Assembly: GCA_037444625.1 (NCBI GenBank)
Contig: JBBIMA010000015.1
Coordinates: 7,326 to 71,325 of the forward strand
Direction of reading: 5' to 3'
Length of the DNA stretch: 64,000 nucleotides
Source: DTHT01 sp037444625
GTDB taxonomy: Bacteria > Acidobacteriota > Terriglobia > Bryobacterales > Bryobacteraceae
In this document: positions 32,700-40,936 of the stretch, piece after piece
Layout of the letters: every line of letters starts with the position of its first letter
Numbering within the stretch: position 1 is the stretch's first letter
The notes under the pieces: model-generated
What the model was told of the DNA's origin: nothing
The model's database searches: none
What the model saw: the letters and a program-made list of their open reading frames with translations, nothing else
Position numbers and translations under genes: made by a program

Positions 32700-34063
32700 G
32701 CGTGCGCCTGGGATTGCTGGGCCTGGCGCCGCTGTGCGCGCTTGCCCAGTGGCAAATCTTGCTGGTGGAAGGTGGGGCGGAACGCCCGGCGGCGGAGATC
32801 GTGGATCTGGGGACCATTGACGCCTCCGACCGGCTGGAGGCTCGGTTCCGGGCGCGCAATGCAGGGGCGGCCTCGGCCCTGCTTGAAAGGCTCGGGGTGG
32901 CGGGAGCGGGCTTTTCTTTGGGTTCGGGGCCCGCCCTGCCGGTGGCGGTTCCGAGCGGCGGAGCGGTCGAATTCTCCCTGCGGTTCGAGCCGGGCGCGCC
33001 GGGGGCCTACAGCGCGGTGCTGGCGGTAAACTCGACGACGCTGATTGTGCGGGCGGCCGCGGCGGCGGGGCCGATCTTATGGCTGGAAGACGACGGGCGG
33101 CGGGTGAAGCTGGCGGCGGGCGCCGCGGTGGACTTCGGCGCGCTCGAGGCGGGAGGGACGCGCACGCGGCGATTCCTGGTGGAGAATCCGGGACCGAACG
33201 CGGCGGCGATCGTCGAGCTGGCGGTGAGCGGAGCGGCGTTTCGCGGGCCGGTGGGAATCATGCCCCCGCTCGAGTTGGCCCCGGGGAAGGGGGCCGGGTT
33301 CGAGGTGGTCTTTCAGCCGGGCGGGGCGGGCCGCGAGGAGGGGCGGTTGAGTCTGAACGGGCGCGTGTTCCGCCTGGCGGGCGAGGGGCTGGAGCCGCCT
33401 TTGCCCAAACCGCGGATCGTGCTGGAGCCCGCCGCGCCGCGCAGCGGGCAGCAGGTCCGGGTGGCGATCCGGCTGGATTCGGCGGCCAGGGCGGCGGCCC
33501 AGGGCGAGCTTCGGGTGCGGTTCGAACCGGCGGCGGCAGGGACGTCCGACGATCCGGCCGTGGGATTCCTTTCTCCCGCCGGGCGCGTGGTACCCTTTAC
33601 GGTGGAGCCGGGAGCGGAAGCGGCCCGCCTGGCGGGGCGCGGCGAGATCGAGCTGCAAACCGGGACGACGGCGGGTAAGCTCATTCTGACGGCGCGGCTG
33701 GGGCCTCACAGCGAAGAAGCGGCGGTGGGGCTGGCGCCCTTGCCGGTGGCGATGGAGACGGTGCGCGCCGCGCGGGGCGCGGGCGGCTTGGAGCTGAATG
33801 TGACGGGCTTCGATAACACGCGTTCGGCCGCCCGCTTGGCCTTTACATTTTACGATCGCGAGGGACGGGTCCTCGAGCCGGGAACCATTGCGGTGGAGGC
33901 CGGGGCGGAATTCCGGCGCTACTTCGAGGGCTCGGGCATGGGCGGCGTGTTCGCCCTGCGCGCGGTGTTTCCGGTGAGCGGGGACGCGGGCCGCGTGGCG
34001 GGCGTCGAGGTGGAGATCGCCAACAGCGTGGGAACGGCGCGCTCCGCGCGGGTCCCCTTCTGA
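32696..34063 (+). CDS. Secreted choice-of-anchor/ASPM-SPD-2-Hydin-like protein, third of the unit
   Basis: A 455-residue exported protein. The start is a GTG at 32696 overlapping the previous stop, with GGAGGTGGGGCC directly upstream, and the N-terminus LGLLGLAPLCALAQ is a signal peptide. Two tandem Ig-like domains of the choice-of-anchor D type are visible at about 30-120 and 125-220: FGALEAGGTRTRRFLVENPG with LAPGKGAGFEVVFQPGGAG. Two further beta-domains follow to the end. The open frame extends upstream to 32546, but that part overlaps the preceding gene. No enzyme motif is seen; a structural, adhesive or surface role is likely. Confidence 0.75.
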   Translation: MSVRLGLLGLAPLCALAQWQILLVEGGAERPAAEIVDLGTIDASDRLEARFRARNAGAASALLERLGVAGAGFSLGSGPALPVAVPSGGAVEFSLRFEPGAPGAYSAVLAVNSTTLIVRAAAAAGPILWLEDDGRRVKLAAGAAVDFGALEAGGTRTRRFLVENPGPNAAAIVELAVSGAAFRGPVGIMPPLELAPGKGAGFEVVFQPGGAGREEGRLSLNGRVFRLAGEGLEPPLPKPRIVLEPAAPRSGQQVRVAIRLDSAARAAAQGELRVRFEPAAAGTSDDPAVGFLSPAGRVVPFTVEPGAEAARLAGRGEIELQTGTTAGKLILTARLGPHSEEAAVGLAPLPVAMETVRAARGAGGLELNVTGFDNTRSAARLAFTFYDREGRVLEPGTIAVEAGAEFRRYFEGSGMGGVFALRAVFPVSGDAGRVAGVEVEIANSVGTARSARVPF

Positions 34064-34087
34064 TTTCCGGCCTTCGGGTGCCGGGCG

Positions 34088-34879
34088 ATGAAACCGGCGG
34101 CGTTGACGATCGCGGGTTCGGATCCCTCGGGCGGCGCGGGCCTTCAGGCGGACCTGAAGACGTTCCACCAGTTCGGCGTCTACGGCGAGGCGGTGGTCAC
34201 GCTGATCACGGTGCAGAACACGCTGCGGGTCTCGCGCGTGGAGTGTCTGGCGGCCGAGTTGGTCGTCGAGCAGATCCGCGCGGTTTTGGAAGACGTGCGC
34301 CCGCAAGCCGCCAAGACCGGCGCACTGGGCAACGGCGCGATCGTCCAGGCGGTGGCCGAGGCGGCGGCGACTTTTGATTTTCCGCTCGTGGTGGATCCGG
34401 TTTTGATCAGCAAGCACGGGGCGCCGCTTCTGGCGCCGGAGGCGCGGGCGGCGCTCATCGAGTTGCTACTTCCCCGAGCCGCCCTGCTGACGCCCAACCT
34501 GCACGAAGCGGCTGCGCTGGCGGGCTTCCCGATCGCCGACGTGGCCGGCATGCGGCGCGCGGCGGAAGCGATCGCCAGACTGGGGGCGCGGGCCGTGCTG
34601 GTCAAGGGCGGGCATCTGGAAGGCGGCGCCACCGACGTGCTGCTGGACGGGGGGCGGTTCTACGAATTCCCGGCGCCCCGCATCGCGACCCGCCACACGC
34701 ACGGCACGGGCTGCACCTACTCGGCGGCCATTGCGGCCGGTCTGGCCCGGGGATGGCCGCTGCCCGAGGCGGTGCAGGCGGCCAAGACGTTCATCACCGA
34801 AGCCATCCGGACGCATCCGGGCCTGGGGCGCGGCGCCGGGCCGGTGAATCACCACGCGCGCATCGCGCTGCCTGAGTAG
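34088..34879 (+). CDS. thiD: Hydroxymethylpyrimidine/phosphomethylpyrimidine kinase
   Basis: Phosphorylates HMP and HMP-phosphate in thiamine biosynthesis. The 263 residues begin ALTIAGSDPSGGAGLQADLKTF, the ThiD signature, with VVDPVLISKHGAPLL (about 98-112) and the anion-hole/catalytic motif THGTGCTYSAAIAA near 205-218. Typical length is 260-270. No other thi genes are in the window. It starts 24 bp after the preceding gene, so it may be cotranscribed. Confidence 0.95.
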   Translation: MKPAALTIAGSDPSGGAGLQADLKTFHQFGVYGEAVVTLITVQNTLRVSRVECLAAELVVEQIRAVLEDVRPQAAKTGALGNGAIVQAVAEAAATFDFPLVVDPVLISKHGAPLLAPEARAALIELLLPRAALLTPNLHEAAALAGFPIADVAGMRRAAEAIARLGARAVLVKGGHLEGGATDVLLDGGRFYEFPAPRIATRHTHGTGCTYSAAIAAGLARGWPLPEAVQAAKTFITEAIRTHPGLGRGAGPVNHHARIALPE

Positions 34880-34893
34880 GCGGCCGGGGCGGC

Positions 34894-34899
34894 TACAAT
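34894..34899 (+). promoter_or_regulatory. Candidate -10 element (TACAAT) of the small zincin gene
   Basis: TACAAT ends 11 nt before the ATG at 34911. GAAGGCGGG between them is a weak ribosome site. The predicted leader is about 5 nt. Confidence 0.4.
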
Positions 34900-34910
34900 G
34901 AAGGCGGGCG

Positions 34911-35261
34911 ATGTCGCCGCGGGAATTCGACCGGCTGGTCGAGCAGGCTCTGAAAGCGATTCCGGCGCGCTTCCGCCGGCGATTGCGGAACGTGGCGATC
35001 GTGGTGGAGAAGGAGCCGCCCCGCCCGGGCCTGCTCGGCCTCTATCAGGGCCGGCCGCTCACCCATCGCAGCGTGAGCGACAGCTTCACACTGCCCGACC
35101 GGATCACGATCTACCAGGGGCCGCATGAACGAATGGCGCGCAGCCGCGCCCACCTGCTGCGGCTGCTCGAACAGACCGTCTGGCACGAGGTGGCCCACTA
35201 CTTCGGCCTGAACGAGGCGCAGGTTCGGCGGGCGGAAGGGCGGCGCAGGACGGGGCGCTAG
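34911..35261 (+). CDS. Small zincin-like metallopeptidase
   Basis: A 116-residue protein with HExxH (His92, Glu93, His96) in VWHEVAHYFGL followed by the family end ...EAQVRRAE. This matches the Zincin_1 family (PF06262), small cytosolic proteins whose substrates are unknown. The N-terminal SPREFDRLVEQALKAIP and the ITIYQGPHER block are also typical. Its stop overlaps by 4 nt the stop region of the convergent gene. Confidence 0.88.
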   Translation: MSPREFDRLVEQALKAIPARFRRRLRNVAIVVEKEPPRPGLLGLYQGRPLTHRSVSDSFTLPDRITIYQGPHERMARSRAHLLRLLEQTVWHEVAHYFGLNEAQVRRAEGRRRTGR

Positions 35262-36097
35262 TATCGGGCGCCGGCCATGGCCCGTTCGATGCGCCGGTTG
35301 TATTGATCCACCAAGCCCGAGAACCAAGCTCGCAAATGGGGCACCAGGTCCAGCGCCAGGCCGTAATAATTTCCCAGCACCGGCAAGTAGTCCAGTGCTC
35401 CGCGCAGCGTCGCCAGGACGGCGCTCTCCGACGGCCTGAAGCCGGCCCGTATGGAGCTGCGAAAGATCGCCAGGGCGTCGTTGAGCGCGCCGGCCGCATC
35501 GGCAAAGCTGGCGGCTCGTTGCAAGGCAACCGGAGCGTCTTCCAAAGCGCCCAGCCACAGCAGGGGCTCGACCTGGTCGGCGATTTCAACCACCCTGCCC
35601 AAGGCCCGATCGAGGAGGGTCCACTCCTCGCTGTCGAGCGCTTGTACGACAGCCGCGGCTTGCCGGCCGTGTTGCCCGGCCGCGTCGGCGATCGAGGCGA
35701 GCCGTTCGTCCACCGCGTGTACGAAGTTGACCGCCGACACCGGGGCTTCGATCAGCATGACCTGGTAGAGCTTGTTTTGACCGCCGAAGTAACAGGAGGT
35801 CGCGCCGTCCCGCCAGCGTCCCCCGTTGGCTGTCAGGTGCTCAAATGCCTCTTCGAGATCACTGATTCCGAGCCCCCAGCCTGCCCTGGCGGCGTCCTCC
35901 AGATTGCGTTCCATGCGGCCGGCCTGTTCCACGTTGCGGCAAGTGCGGATGCGCTGCCGGCCTTGGTAAAAGATTTCGAAGGCGCGATTGACGAATTGGA
36001 TGCGAGTGCCGGACTGCTCTCCACTGCCCCAAGCCGCCTCGATCTGCTCCCGGTCCAGATGAGCCTGCTCGATGCCGAGCCAGTATGCATTAGGCAT
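35258..36097 (-). CDS. Unrecognised 279-residue helical protein
   Basis: I recognise no family. The protein lacks a signal peptide and appears largely alpha-helical, with Ala-rich amphipathic stretches (VVEIADQVEPLLWLGAL, FADAAGALNDALAIF) and a more hydrophobic C-terminal region around LDYLPVLGNYYGLALDLVP (about 235-260). The N-terminal third is polar and aromatic, with FEIFYQGRQRIRTCRN. It has its own promoter (36154-36182) and GGGAGG before the ATG, so it is not simply part of the rtcB operon. Codon use is a little less GC-extreme than neighbours. It could be an effector, a phage remnant or a lineage-specific protein; the sequence does not decide. Confidence 0.7.
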   Translation of the reverse strand: MPNAYWLGIEQAHLDREQIEAAWGSGEQSGTRIQFVNRAFEIFYQGRQRIRTCRNVEQAGRMERNLEDAARAGWGLGISDLEEAFEHLTANGGRWRDGATSCYFGGQNKLYQVMLIEAPVSAVNFVHAVDERLASIADAAGQHGRQAAAVVQALDSEEWTLLDRALGRVVEIADQVEPLLWLGALEDAPVALQRAASFADAAGALNDALAIFRSSIRAGFRPSESAVLATLRGALDYLPVLGNYYGLALDLVPHLRAWFSGLVDQYNRRIERAMAGARY

Positions 36098-36153
36098 GGC
36101 GAACCTCCCTGCTGGCCGCAGCCGACCCCCCCTTGTTGGCCGCGGCCGGGAAT

Positions 36154-36182
36154 CAGTCTAGCGCAACAGACCGGCCGCGTCA
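36154..36182 (-). promoter_or_regulatory. Sigma-70-type promoter of the unrecognised gene
   Basis: On the minus strand TTGACG (36182-36177) and TAGACT (36159-36154) are spaced 17 bp apart, the same architecture as the TonB receptor promoter. The leader to the ATG at 36097 is about 50 nt and contains GGGAGG. Confidence 0.6.
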
Positions 36183-36203
36183 AACCCCTGCCGGGCCGCT
36201 TGT

Positions 36204-37634
36204 CTACCCCTTGATCACCGCCATGGGCCGCAGGCGGGCGACCTTGCGCGCCAGCCCGGCGGCGTGCACCACCTCGATGACTTCGTCCACGTCCTTGTAG
36301 GCCTCGGGAATCTCCTCCAGGATGCCGTCGCGGGTCTCGCTGCGCACCAGGATGCCTTGTTGCTCGAGCTTCTCCTGGACCTCGCGGGCGTTGCGGCCCT
36401 TGCGGGCCGCGGTGCGCGACATCAGGCGGCCGGCGCCGTGGCAGACGCTGCCGAAGGTCTCCTGCATGGCCCGTTCGGTCCCCACCAGCACCCAGGAGGC
36501 CGTGCCCATGCTGCCCGGAATCAGGACCGGCTGGCCGATCTCGCGGTAGGCGGCCGGGATGTCGCGGTGGCCGGGCGGGAAAGCGCGCGTGGCGCCCTTG
36601 CGATGCACCAGCACCGCTCGCTTGCGCCCGTCCACTTCGTGGCGCTCCTGTTTGGCGATGTTGTGGCAGACGTCATAGATCAGCTCGACGCGCACCTGGC
36701 GCCCGAAGAGTTTCTCCAGCGAGCCGCGCAGCAAATGCAGGATGACCTGGCGATTGGCCCAGGCGAAGTTGGCCGAGGCGCGCATGGCCGCCAGGTAGGC
36801 CTGCCCTTCCGGCGACTGGATGGGGACGCAGGCGAGCTGGCGATCGGGCAGCGTGATCTGGTAACGCTTCATGGCCGCGCCCATCTCGGCCAGATAGTCG
36901 GTGCAGACTTGATGGCCCAGACCGCGCGAGCCGCAGTGAATCAGCACGGCGATCTGGCCGAGCCGGAGGCCCATGGCGCCCGCCGCCGCCTCGTCGTGGA
37001 TCTGCTCGACCCACTGCACCTCGAGGAAGTGATTGCCGCTGCCCACCGTGCCGAGCTGCGGCCGGCCGCGCTCTTTGGCTTTGGCGGAAACCTTATCTGG
37101 ATCGGCGCCCGGCAGACAGCCGCTCTCTTCGGCGAATTCGGCGTCGCGCGGCAAGCCGTAGCCGTGCCGGACGGCCCAGCCGGCGCCCTCCGCCAGGACT
37201 TCGTCCAGTTGCTGATTGCTGAGCCGGAGCGGGCCCTCGCTGCCCGTGCCGCAAGGGATGTCGCGGAAGAGCTGGTTGAGCAGCTCGCGCAGGCGGGGGC
37301 GCACTTCCTCCTGGGTCAGGTTGGTGCGGACCAGGCGCACCCCGCAATTGATGTCGAAGCCCACGCCGCCGGGCGAGACCACGCCGCCCTCCAGGTCGGT
37401 GGCCGCCACGCCGCCGATGGGGAAGCCATAGCCCTGGTGGATGTCGGGCATGGCCAGGCTCACGCCCACGATGCCCGGCAGGGTGGCTACGTTCATCGCC
37501 TGCTCGAGCGATTGATCCTTGCGAATCTGGTCTATCAGGGACCGGCTGGCGTAGACGATCACGTCGGTGCGCATGCCGCGCCGCTGGTCGCGCGGAATGC
37601 GGAAGCGATACGGATCGAGAGCCTGAATCTGCAT
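36204..37634 (-). CDS. rtcB: RNA-splicing ligase RtcB
   Basis: GTP- and Mn-dependent ligase that joins RNA 2',3'-cyclic phosphate (or 3'-phosphate) to 5'-OH ends. The 476 residues match the family (480 in Pyrococcus). Metal and active-site motifs are present: FDINCGVRL (metal Cys, about 98), TVGSGNHFLEVQ, HCGSRGLGHQ, HRKGATRAFPPGH, and CHGAGR with the histidine that becomes guanylated. It follows the archease gene by 12 bp, its known activator, so the pair should act together in RNA repair or tRNA splicing. Confidence 0.97.
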   Translation of the reverse strand: MQIQALDPYRFRIPRDQRRGMRTDVIVYASRSLIDQIRKDQSLEQAMNVATLPGIVGVSLAMPDIHQGYGFPIGGVAATDLEGGVVSPGGVGFDINCGVRLVRTNLTQEEVRPRLRELLNQLFRDIPCGTGSEGPLRLSNQQLDEVLAEGAGWAVRHGYGLPRDAEFAEESGCLPGADPDKVSAKAKERGRPQLGTVGSGNHFLEVQWVEQIHDEAAAGAMGLRLGQIAVLIHCGSRGLGHQVCTDYLAEMGAAMKRYQITLPDRQLACVPIQSPEGQAYLAAMRASANFAWANRQVILHLLRGSLEKLFGRQVRVELIYDVCHNIAKQERHEVDGRKRAVLVHRKGATRAFPPGHRDIPAAYREIGQPVLIPGSMGTASWVLVGTERAMQETFGSVCHGAGRLMSRTAARKGRNAREVQEKLEQQGILVRSETRDGILEEIPEAYKDVDEVIEVVHAAGLARKVARLRPMAVIKG

Positions 37635-37646
37635 GGCGCGCCGTGC

Positions 37647-38057
37647 CTAGATATCCAGGATCACCTGGGCGTACCAGCCCTCCGGGCGCTGCTCGACGAC
37701 GAGCTGGTGGTAGGTGACTCCCTTGATCACCAGCTTAGCGCGGTGGCGGGCGGGATGGTAGGGCTCGCCGAAACCCCGCCCGGCGACCCGCCGGGGGCCG
37801 ATCTCGGTGACCTCGAAGCGGGGCAGCAGCAGCCGGCGCGCGTCCAGCAGGAAAAGCGCCTCGCTGAGCCAGTTCACCATCAGGGATTCCCAGTCGGCCC
37901 CCTCGGCGCTGAGCTCGCAGGACTGCCGCTCGACCACGCCCTCCAGCTCGAAGGCCAGAGCGAAGAGCGCCTCGGCGGCCCGGGCGAACAGCTCGGCCGG
38001 GCCGGGCGCGCGGACCCGGAAGCCGATGTCGGCGGTATGCTCGAGGATCTCAAACAC
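37647..38057 (-). CDS. Archease, RtcB cofactor
   Basis: Archease (PF01951) accelerates RtcB guanylation and multiple turnover. From a GTG at 38057 the protein has 136 residues, the usual length, and begins FEILEHTADIGFRV, the family hallmark, with the metal-binding Asp in it and a C-terminal YHQLVV and ILDI end. The frame extends to 38117, but that part overlaps the MFS gene and is Arg/Pro-rich. The GTG overlaps the MFS stop by 8 nt, so translation is probably coupled. Confidence 0.9.
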   Translation of the reverse strand: MFEILEHTADIGFRVRAPGPAELFARAAEALFALAFELEGVVERQSCELSAEGADWESLMVNWLSEALFLLDARRLLLPRFEVTEIGPRRVAGRGFGEPYHPARHRAKLVIKGVTYHQLVVEQRPEGWYAQVILDI

Positions 38058-39327
38058 GGCCTGCCGCGGCGGGCTGCGGCGCCCGCTCCTCGGGCGCCAG
38101 CTCCTGGGTGGGATCAATCTTGAGCCAGAGCGCGGCGCTGACGGCCAGCATCCCGGCCATGGGCCAGATCATGGCGTTGTAGCTGGCGAACCAGCGCACC
38201 AGATAGCCGAAGACCACCGAGGAGAGGAACGAACCGATCTGGCCGGCGGTGTTCATGGCGCCGCTCACCGCCCCGGCGTACTTGCGCCCGATGTCCAGGC
38301 AGACCGCCCAGGCCACCGGCAGCATGAAGTCCGACCCGGCATAGGCCAGGGCGAGCAGGACCACGGCCGCGTACTTATAGGGAATCAGGGCGGTCAGGAC
38401 CATGAAGCAGGCCGAAGCGCCCAGGCCGGCCATGCCCACCGTCCGGCGGCCCCACTTCAGGCCCAGCCTCTTGACCAGATGGTCGCTGACCAGGCCGCCG
38501 GAGAGGTTGGCGACGGCGCCGCAGATGAAAGGCAGAGGCGACAGCCAGGCCAGCTCCTGGGGCGTGTAGCCGCGGCCCTTCACCAGGTAGGTGTGCAGCC
38601 AGGAGAGGAAAAAGTACGAGCCCCAGCAATAGGTGTGGTACATGACCAGGATGATCCAAAACTGGGGGTTGCGCAGCACGCGCCGCCAGGGCAGGCCGTG
38701 GTGGACGCGGGCGGCCGCCTGGCCGCGCTCGATCTCCTCGATCTCGGCGGGGGGAACTCCCGGCTTCTCGCGGGGCGTGTCGCGGTACCAGACGTACCAG
38801 GCCAGGGCCCAGACGATGCCGATGACCCCGAAGGTCCAGAAGGAAGCGCGCCAGCCCCAGCGCAGTTGAATCGGGATGACCAACAGGGGCGAGAGCGCCC
38901 CGCCCACCCGGCTGGCCATCCAGACGATGCCTTGGGCGCGGGCTCGCTCGGTGGTAGGGAACCAGCGCGAGATGCTGGAGGAAGCGTTGGGGTAAGCTCC
39001 CGCCTCGCCCGCGCCGAACAGGAATCTCACCGCCAGCAACAGGAAGTAGTGGGAGACCGTGCCGGTCAAGCTGGTGAAGACCGACCACCAGACGACGATA
39101 AGGGTCAGGACCTTGCGGGCGCCGATGCGGTCGCCCAAAGCGCCGCTGGGGATCTCGAAGGCCGCGTAGGCGATGGCGAACACGCCCACCACCCAGCCCC
39201 AGCGCTCCGGGGAGATGTTGAGGTCCTTCTGCATTGCCGGACCGGCCACCGAGATGCACACCCGGTCAATGTAGGTGATGATGGACAGCAGGAACAGCAT
39301 CCCCAGCACGCGGTGGCGGTATTTCAT
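38050..39327 (-). CDS. MFS transporter, anion:cation symporter (ACS) type
   Basis: A 425-residue, 12-helix permease. The start MKYRHRVLGMLFLLSIITYIDRVCISVAGP and the loop GALGDRIGARKVL, with FLFGAGEAGAYPN, are typical of the ACS family (hexuronates, sugar acids, tartrate). It heads a transcript with archease and rtcB, an unusual combination. An extended -10 sits 9 nt before its ATG. The transported acid is unknown, and no uronate catabolism genes adjoin it. Confidence 0.9.
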   Translation of the reverse strand: MKYRHRVLGMLFLLSIITYIDRVCISVAGPAMQKDLNISPERWGWVVGVFAIAYAAFEIPSGALGDRIGARKVLTLIVVWWSVFTSLTGTVSHYFLLLAVRFLFGAGEAGAYPNASSSISRWFPTTERARAQGIVWMASRVGGALSPLLVIPIQLRWGWRASFWTFGVIGIVWALAWYVWYRDTPREKPGVPPAEIEEIERGQAAARVHHGLPWRRVLRNPQFWIILVMYHTYCWGSYFFLSWLHTYLVKGRGYTPQELAWLSPLPFICGAVANLSGGLVSDHLVKRLGLKWGRRTVGMAGLGASACFMVLTALIPYKYAAVVLLALAYAGSDFMLPVAWAVCLDIGRKYAGAVSGAMNTAGQIGSFLSSVVFGYLVRWFASYNAMIWPMAGMLAVSAALWLKIDPTQELAPEERAPQPAAAGRV

Positions 39328-39336
39328 AGGCCGTCA

Positions 39337-39345
39337 ATTATCGCA
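39337..39345 (-). promoter_or_regulatory. Extended -10 element of the MFS-archease-rtcB unit
   Basis: On the minus strand TGCGATAAT (TGn plus GATAAT at 39342-39337) ends 9 nt before the ATG at 39327. There is no Shine-Dalgarno in the 9 nt. It predicts a nearly leaderless transcript. Confidence 0.5.
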
Positions 39346-39588
39346 CAGGCGCGGGGCCCGCGCCCGGGGAGAGCGAAGCGGGCGCAACCCGGCGCGTCGC
39401 GCCCGCCGGCGGTTGGGTAATCGGGGCCGACCGCCGCGCTCCGCGGGTGTGTGTGGTTTGGGTGGAGGACCACGGCAGACGCGGATCGCGGGCTCGACGC
39501 CCGAGCTTAGTGTAAGGCCAAAGGCCCGGGCGGACAATTCCCGCCGAGGACGGGCGCGGCGGGGTTTGTTGCGGGCGGGTTCTACGGG

Positions 39589-39613
39589 TACGGTGCGATC
39601 GGTGGGTACCGTA
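39589..39613. promoter_or_regulatory. Inverted repeat, candidate operator
   Basis: TACGGT (39589-39594) and ACCGTA (39608-39613) are exact inverted copies with a 13-bp spacer, about two helical turns centre to centre. No regulator gene adjoins, so the binding protein is unknown. Confidence 0.35.
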
Positions 39614-39655
39614 AGATACAGGCCGGGCACAGCCGGTGAGCGGCCTTCCATCCAC

Positions 39656-39661
39656 TATAAT
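39656..39661 (+). promoter_or_regulatory. -10 element (TATAAT) of the second MFS gene
   Basis: Perfect TATAAT ends 21 nt before the ATG at 39683 and 6 nt before an in-frame GTG at 39668. If the GTG is used, the mRNA is leaderless; if the ATG, the leader is about 15 nt. No -35 match is evident. Confidence 0.55.
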
Positions 39662-39682
39662 CACAGGGTGCCGTCTTCGCCC

Positions 39683-40924
39683 ATGAGCCGCATTCGCTGG
39701 TGGGTCCTCGGTCTGTTGTTCTTCGCCACCACCATCAACTACCTGGACCGGATCGTGCTCTCGTTTCTGGCGCCGGTAATCCGCAAGGACATTCATCTGC
39801 CCGAGGAAGTCTACGGCTACGTCACGGGGGCGTTTTCCTTCGCCTACATGATCGGCTTCCTGTTCGCCGGCAAGTTCATTGACCGCTACGGCACGCGGAT
39901 CGGCTATGCGGCGGCGATCGCCTGGTGGTCGGCGGCGGCCGCCTGCCACGCGCTGGCGCGCAGCGCTTTCGGTCTGGGCTTCTGGCGGGGGATGTTGGGG
40001 TTGGGCGAGTCGGGCAATTTCCCGGCCGCCATCAAGTCGGTGGCCGAGTGGTTCCCCAAGAAGGATCGGGCGTTCGCCACCGGGATCTTCAACGCCGGCT
40101 CGAACGTGGCGGCGATGGCCGGCCCGCCGGTGCTGGTGTGGATGAACGCGCAAGTGGGCTGGCGGGGATGTTTCTTCATCACCGCCTCCTTGGGGCTGGT
40201 TTGGCTGCTCTTCTGGCTGGCGTTCTATCGCCCGCCGGACAAGCATCCGCGGGTCAGCGCCTCGGAGCTGGCTTACATCCGCAGCGATCCGGACGAGGTC
40301 CGGGAGCCCGACATCGGCTGGAAGGCGGCGCTGAGATATCGCGAGACCTGGGGTTTCACCCTGGCGAAGTTTCTGACCGATCCGGTCTGGTGGTTCTACC
40401 TGTGGTGGCTGCCGCTGTATCTGGCCGACATCCGCAAGCTGACGCTGGCGCAAACCGGCTGGGCGCTGCCTGTGGTGTACTTGATGGCCGACTTCGGCAG
40501 CGTGGCGGGCGGGTGGCTGTCGGGATTCTTCCTGCGGCGCGGCTGGACGGTGAGCCGGGCCCGGAAGACCGCCATGGCGATCTCGGCCTGCGCCATGCCC
40601 ATTTCGGCGATGGCGGTCTTCATGCCCAACGCGGTGGCGGCGATCGGGCTGGTGAGCCTGGCGACGGCGGCGCATCAGGGCTGGTCGGCGAACCTGTTCA
40701 CCACGGTCTCCGACGTTTTTCCCAAGCGGGCGGTGGCCTCGGTGGTGGGCATCGGCGGCTGCGCGGGGGCGCTGGGAGGCGTGCTGTTCTCTTCGGTGAT
40801 CCCCGGGCAGGTGATCGCGCACTTCGGCTACCAGCCGGTGTTCCTGACCATGGGGTGCTTCCACCTGACCGCCCTGCTGCTGGTGCACCGCCTGATGGGA
40901 CGGATTGAGCGCATTGCGGCCTGA
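39683..40924 (+). CDS. MFS transporter, hexuronate/ACS type
   Basis: A 413-residue, 12-helix permease starting MSRIRWWVLGLLFFATTINYLDR, the characteristic beginning of the ExuT-like hexuronate transporters. Further markers are FLFAGKFIDRYGTRIGY and GLGESGNFPAAIKSVAEWFPKKDRA. It is a paralogue of the divergent MFS gene, more ExuT-like. The in-frame GTG at 39668 could add 5 residues. It probably takes up uronates or related sugar acids released from glycans. Confidence 0.92.
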   Translation: MSRIRWWVLGLLFFATTINYLDRIVLSFLAPVIRKDIHLPEEVYGYVTGAFSFAYMIGFLFAGKFIDRYGTRIGYAAAIAWWSAAAACHALARSAFGLGFWRGMLGLGESGNFPAAIKSVAEWFPKKDRAFATGIFNAGSNVAAMAGPPVLVWMNAQVGWRGCFFITASLGLVWLLFWLAFYRPPDKHPRVSASELAYIRSDPDEVREPDIGWKAALRYRETWGFTLAKFLTDPVWWFYLWWLPLYLADIRKLTLAQTGWALPVVYLMADFGSVAGGWLSGFFLRRGWTVSRARKTAMAISACAMPISAMAVFMPNAVAAIGLVSLATAAHQGWSANLFTTVSDVFPKRAVASVVGIGGCAGALGGVLFSSVIPGQVIAHFGYQPVFLTMGCFHLTALLLVHRLMGRIERIAA

Positions 40925-40936
40925 GGCGGCCCGAGC

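Larger units (their letters stand above)
39328..39682. promoter_or_regulatory. 355-bp divergent regulatory region between two MFS genes
   Basis: No convincing gene is seen here, although the plus frame stays open because of high GC. It holds the minus-strand extended -10 (39337-39345), an inverted repeat TACGGT-N13-ACCGTA at 39589-39613, and a consensus TATAAT at 39656-39661 for the plus-strand MFS gene. The repeat lies 42 bp upstream of that -10, a plausible activator or repressor site. Confidence 0.5.

Noticed and set aside
39328..39682. Upstream extension of the second MFS gene, as a coding region
   Set aside because: Arg/Gly-rich, no homology, and it would place the -10 and inverted repeat inside the gene.
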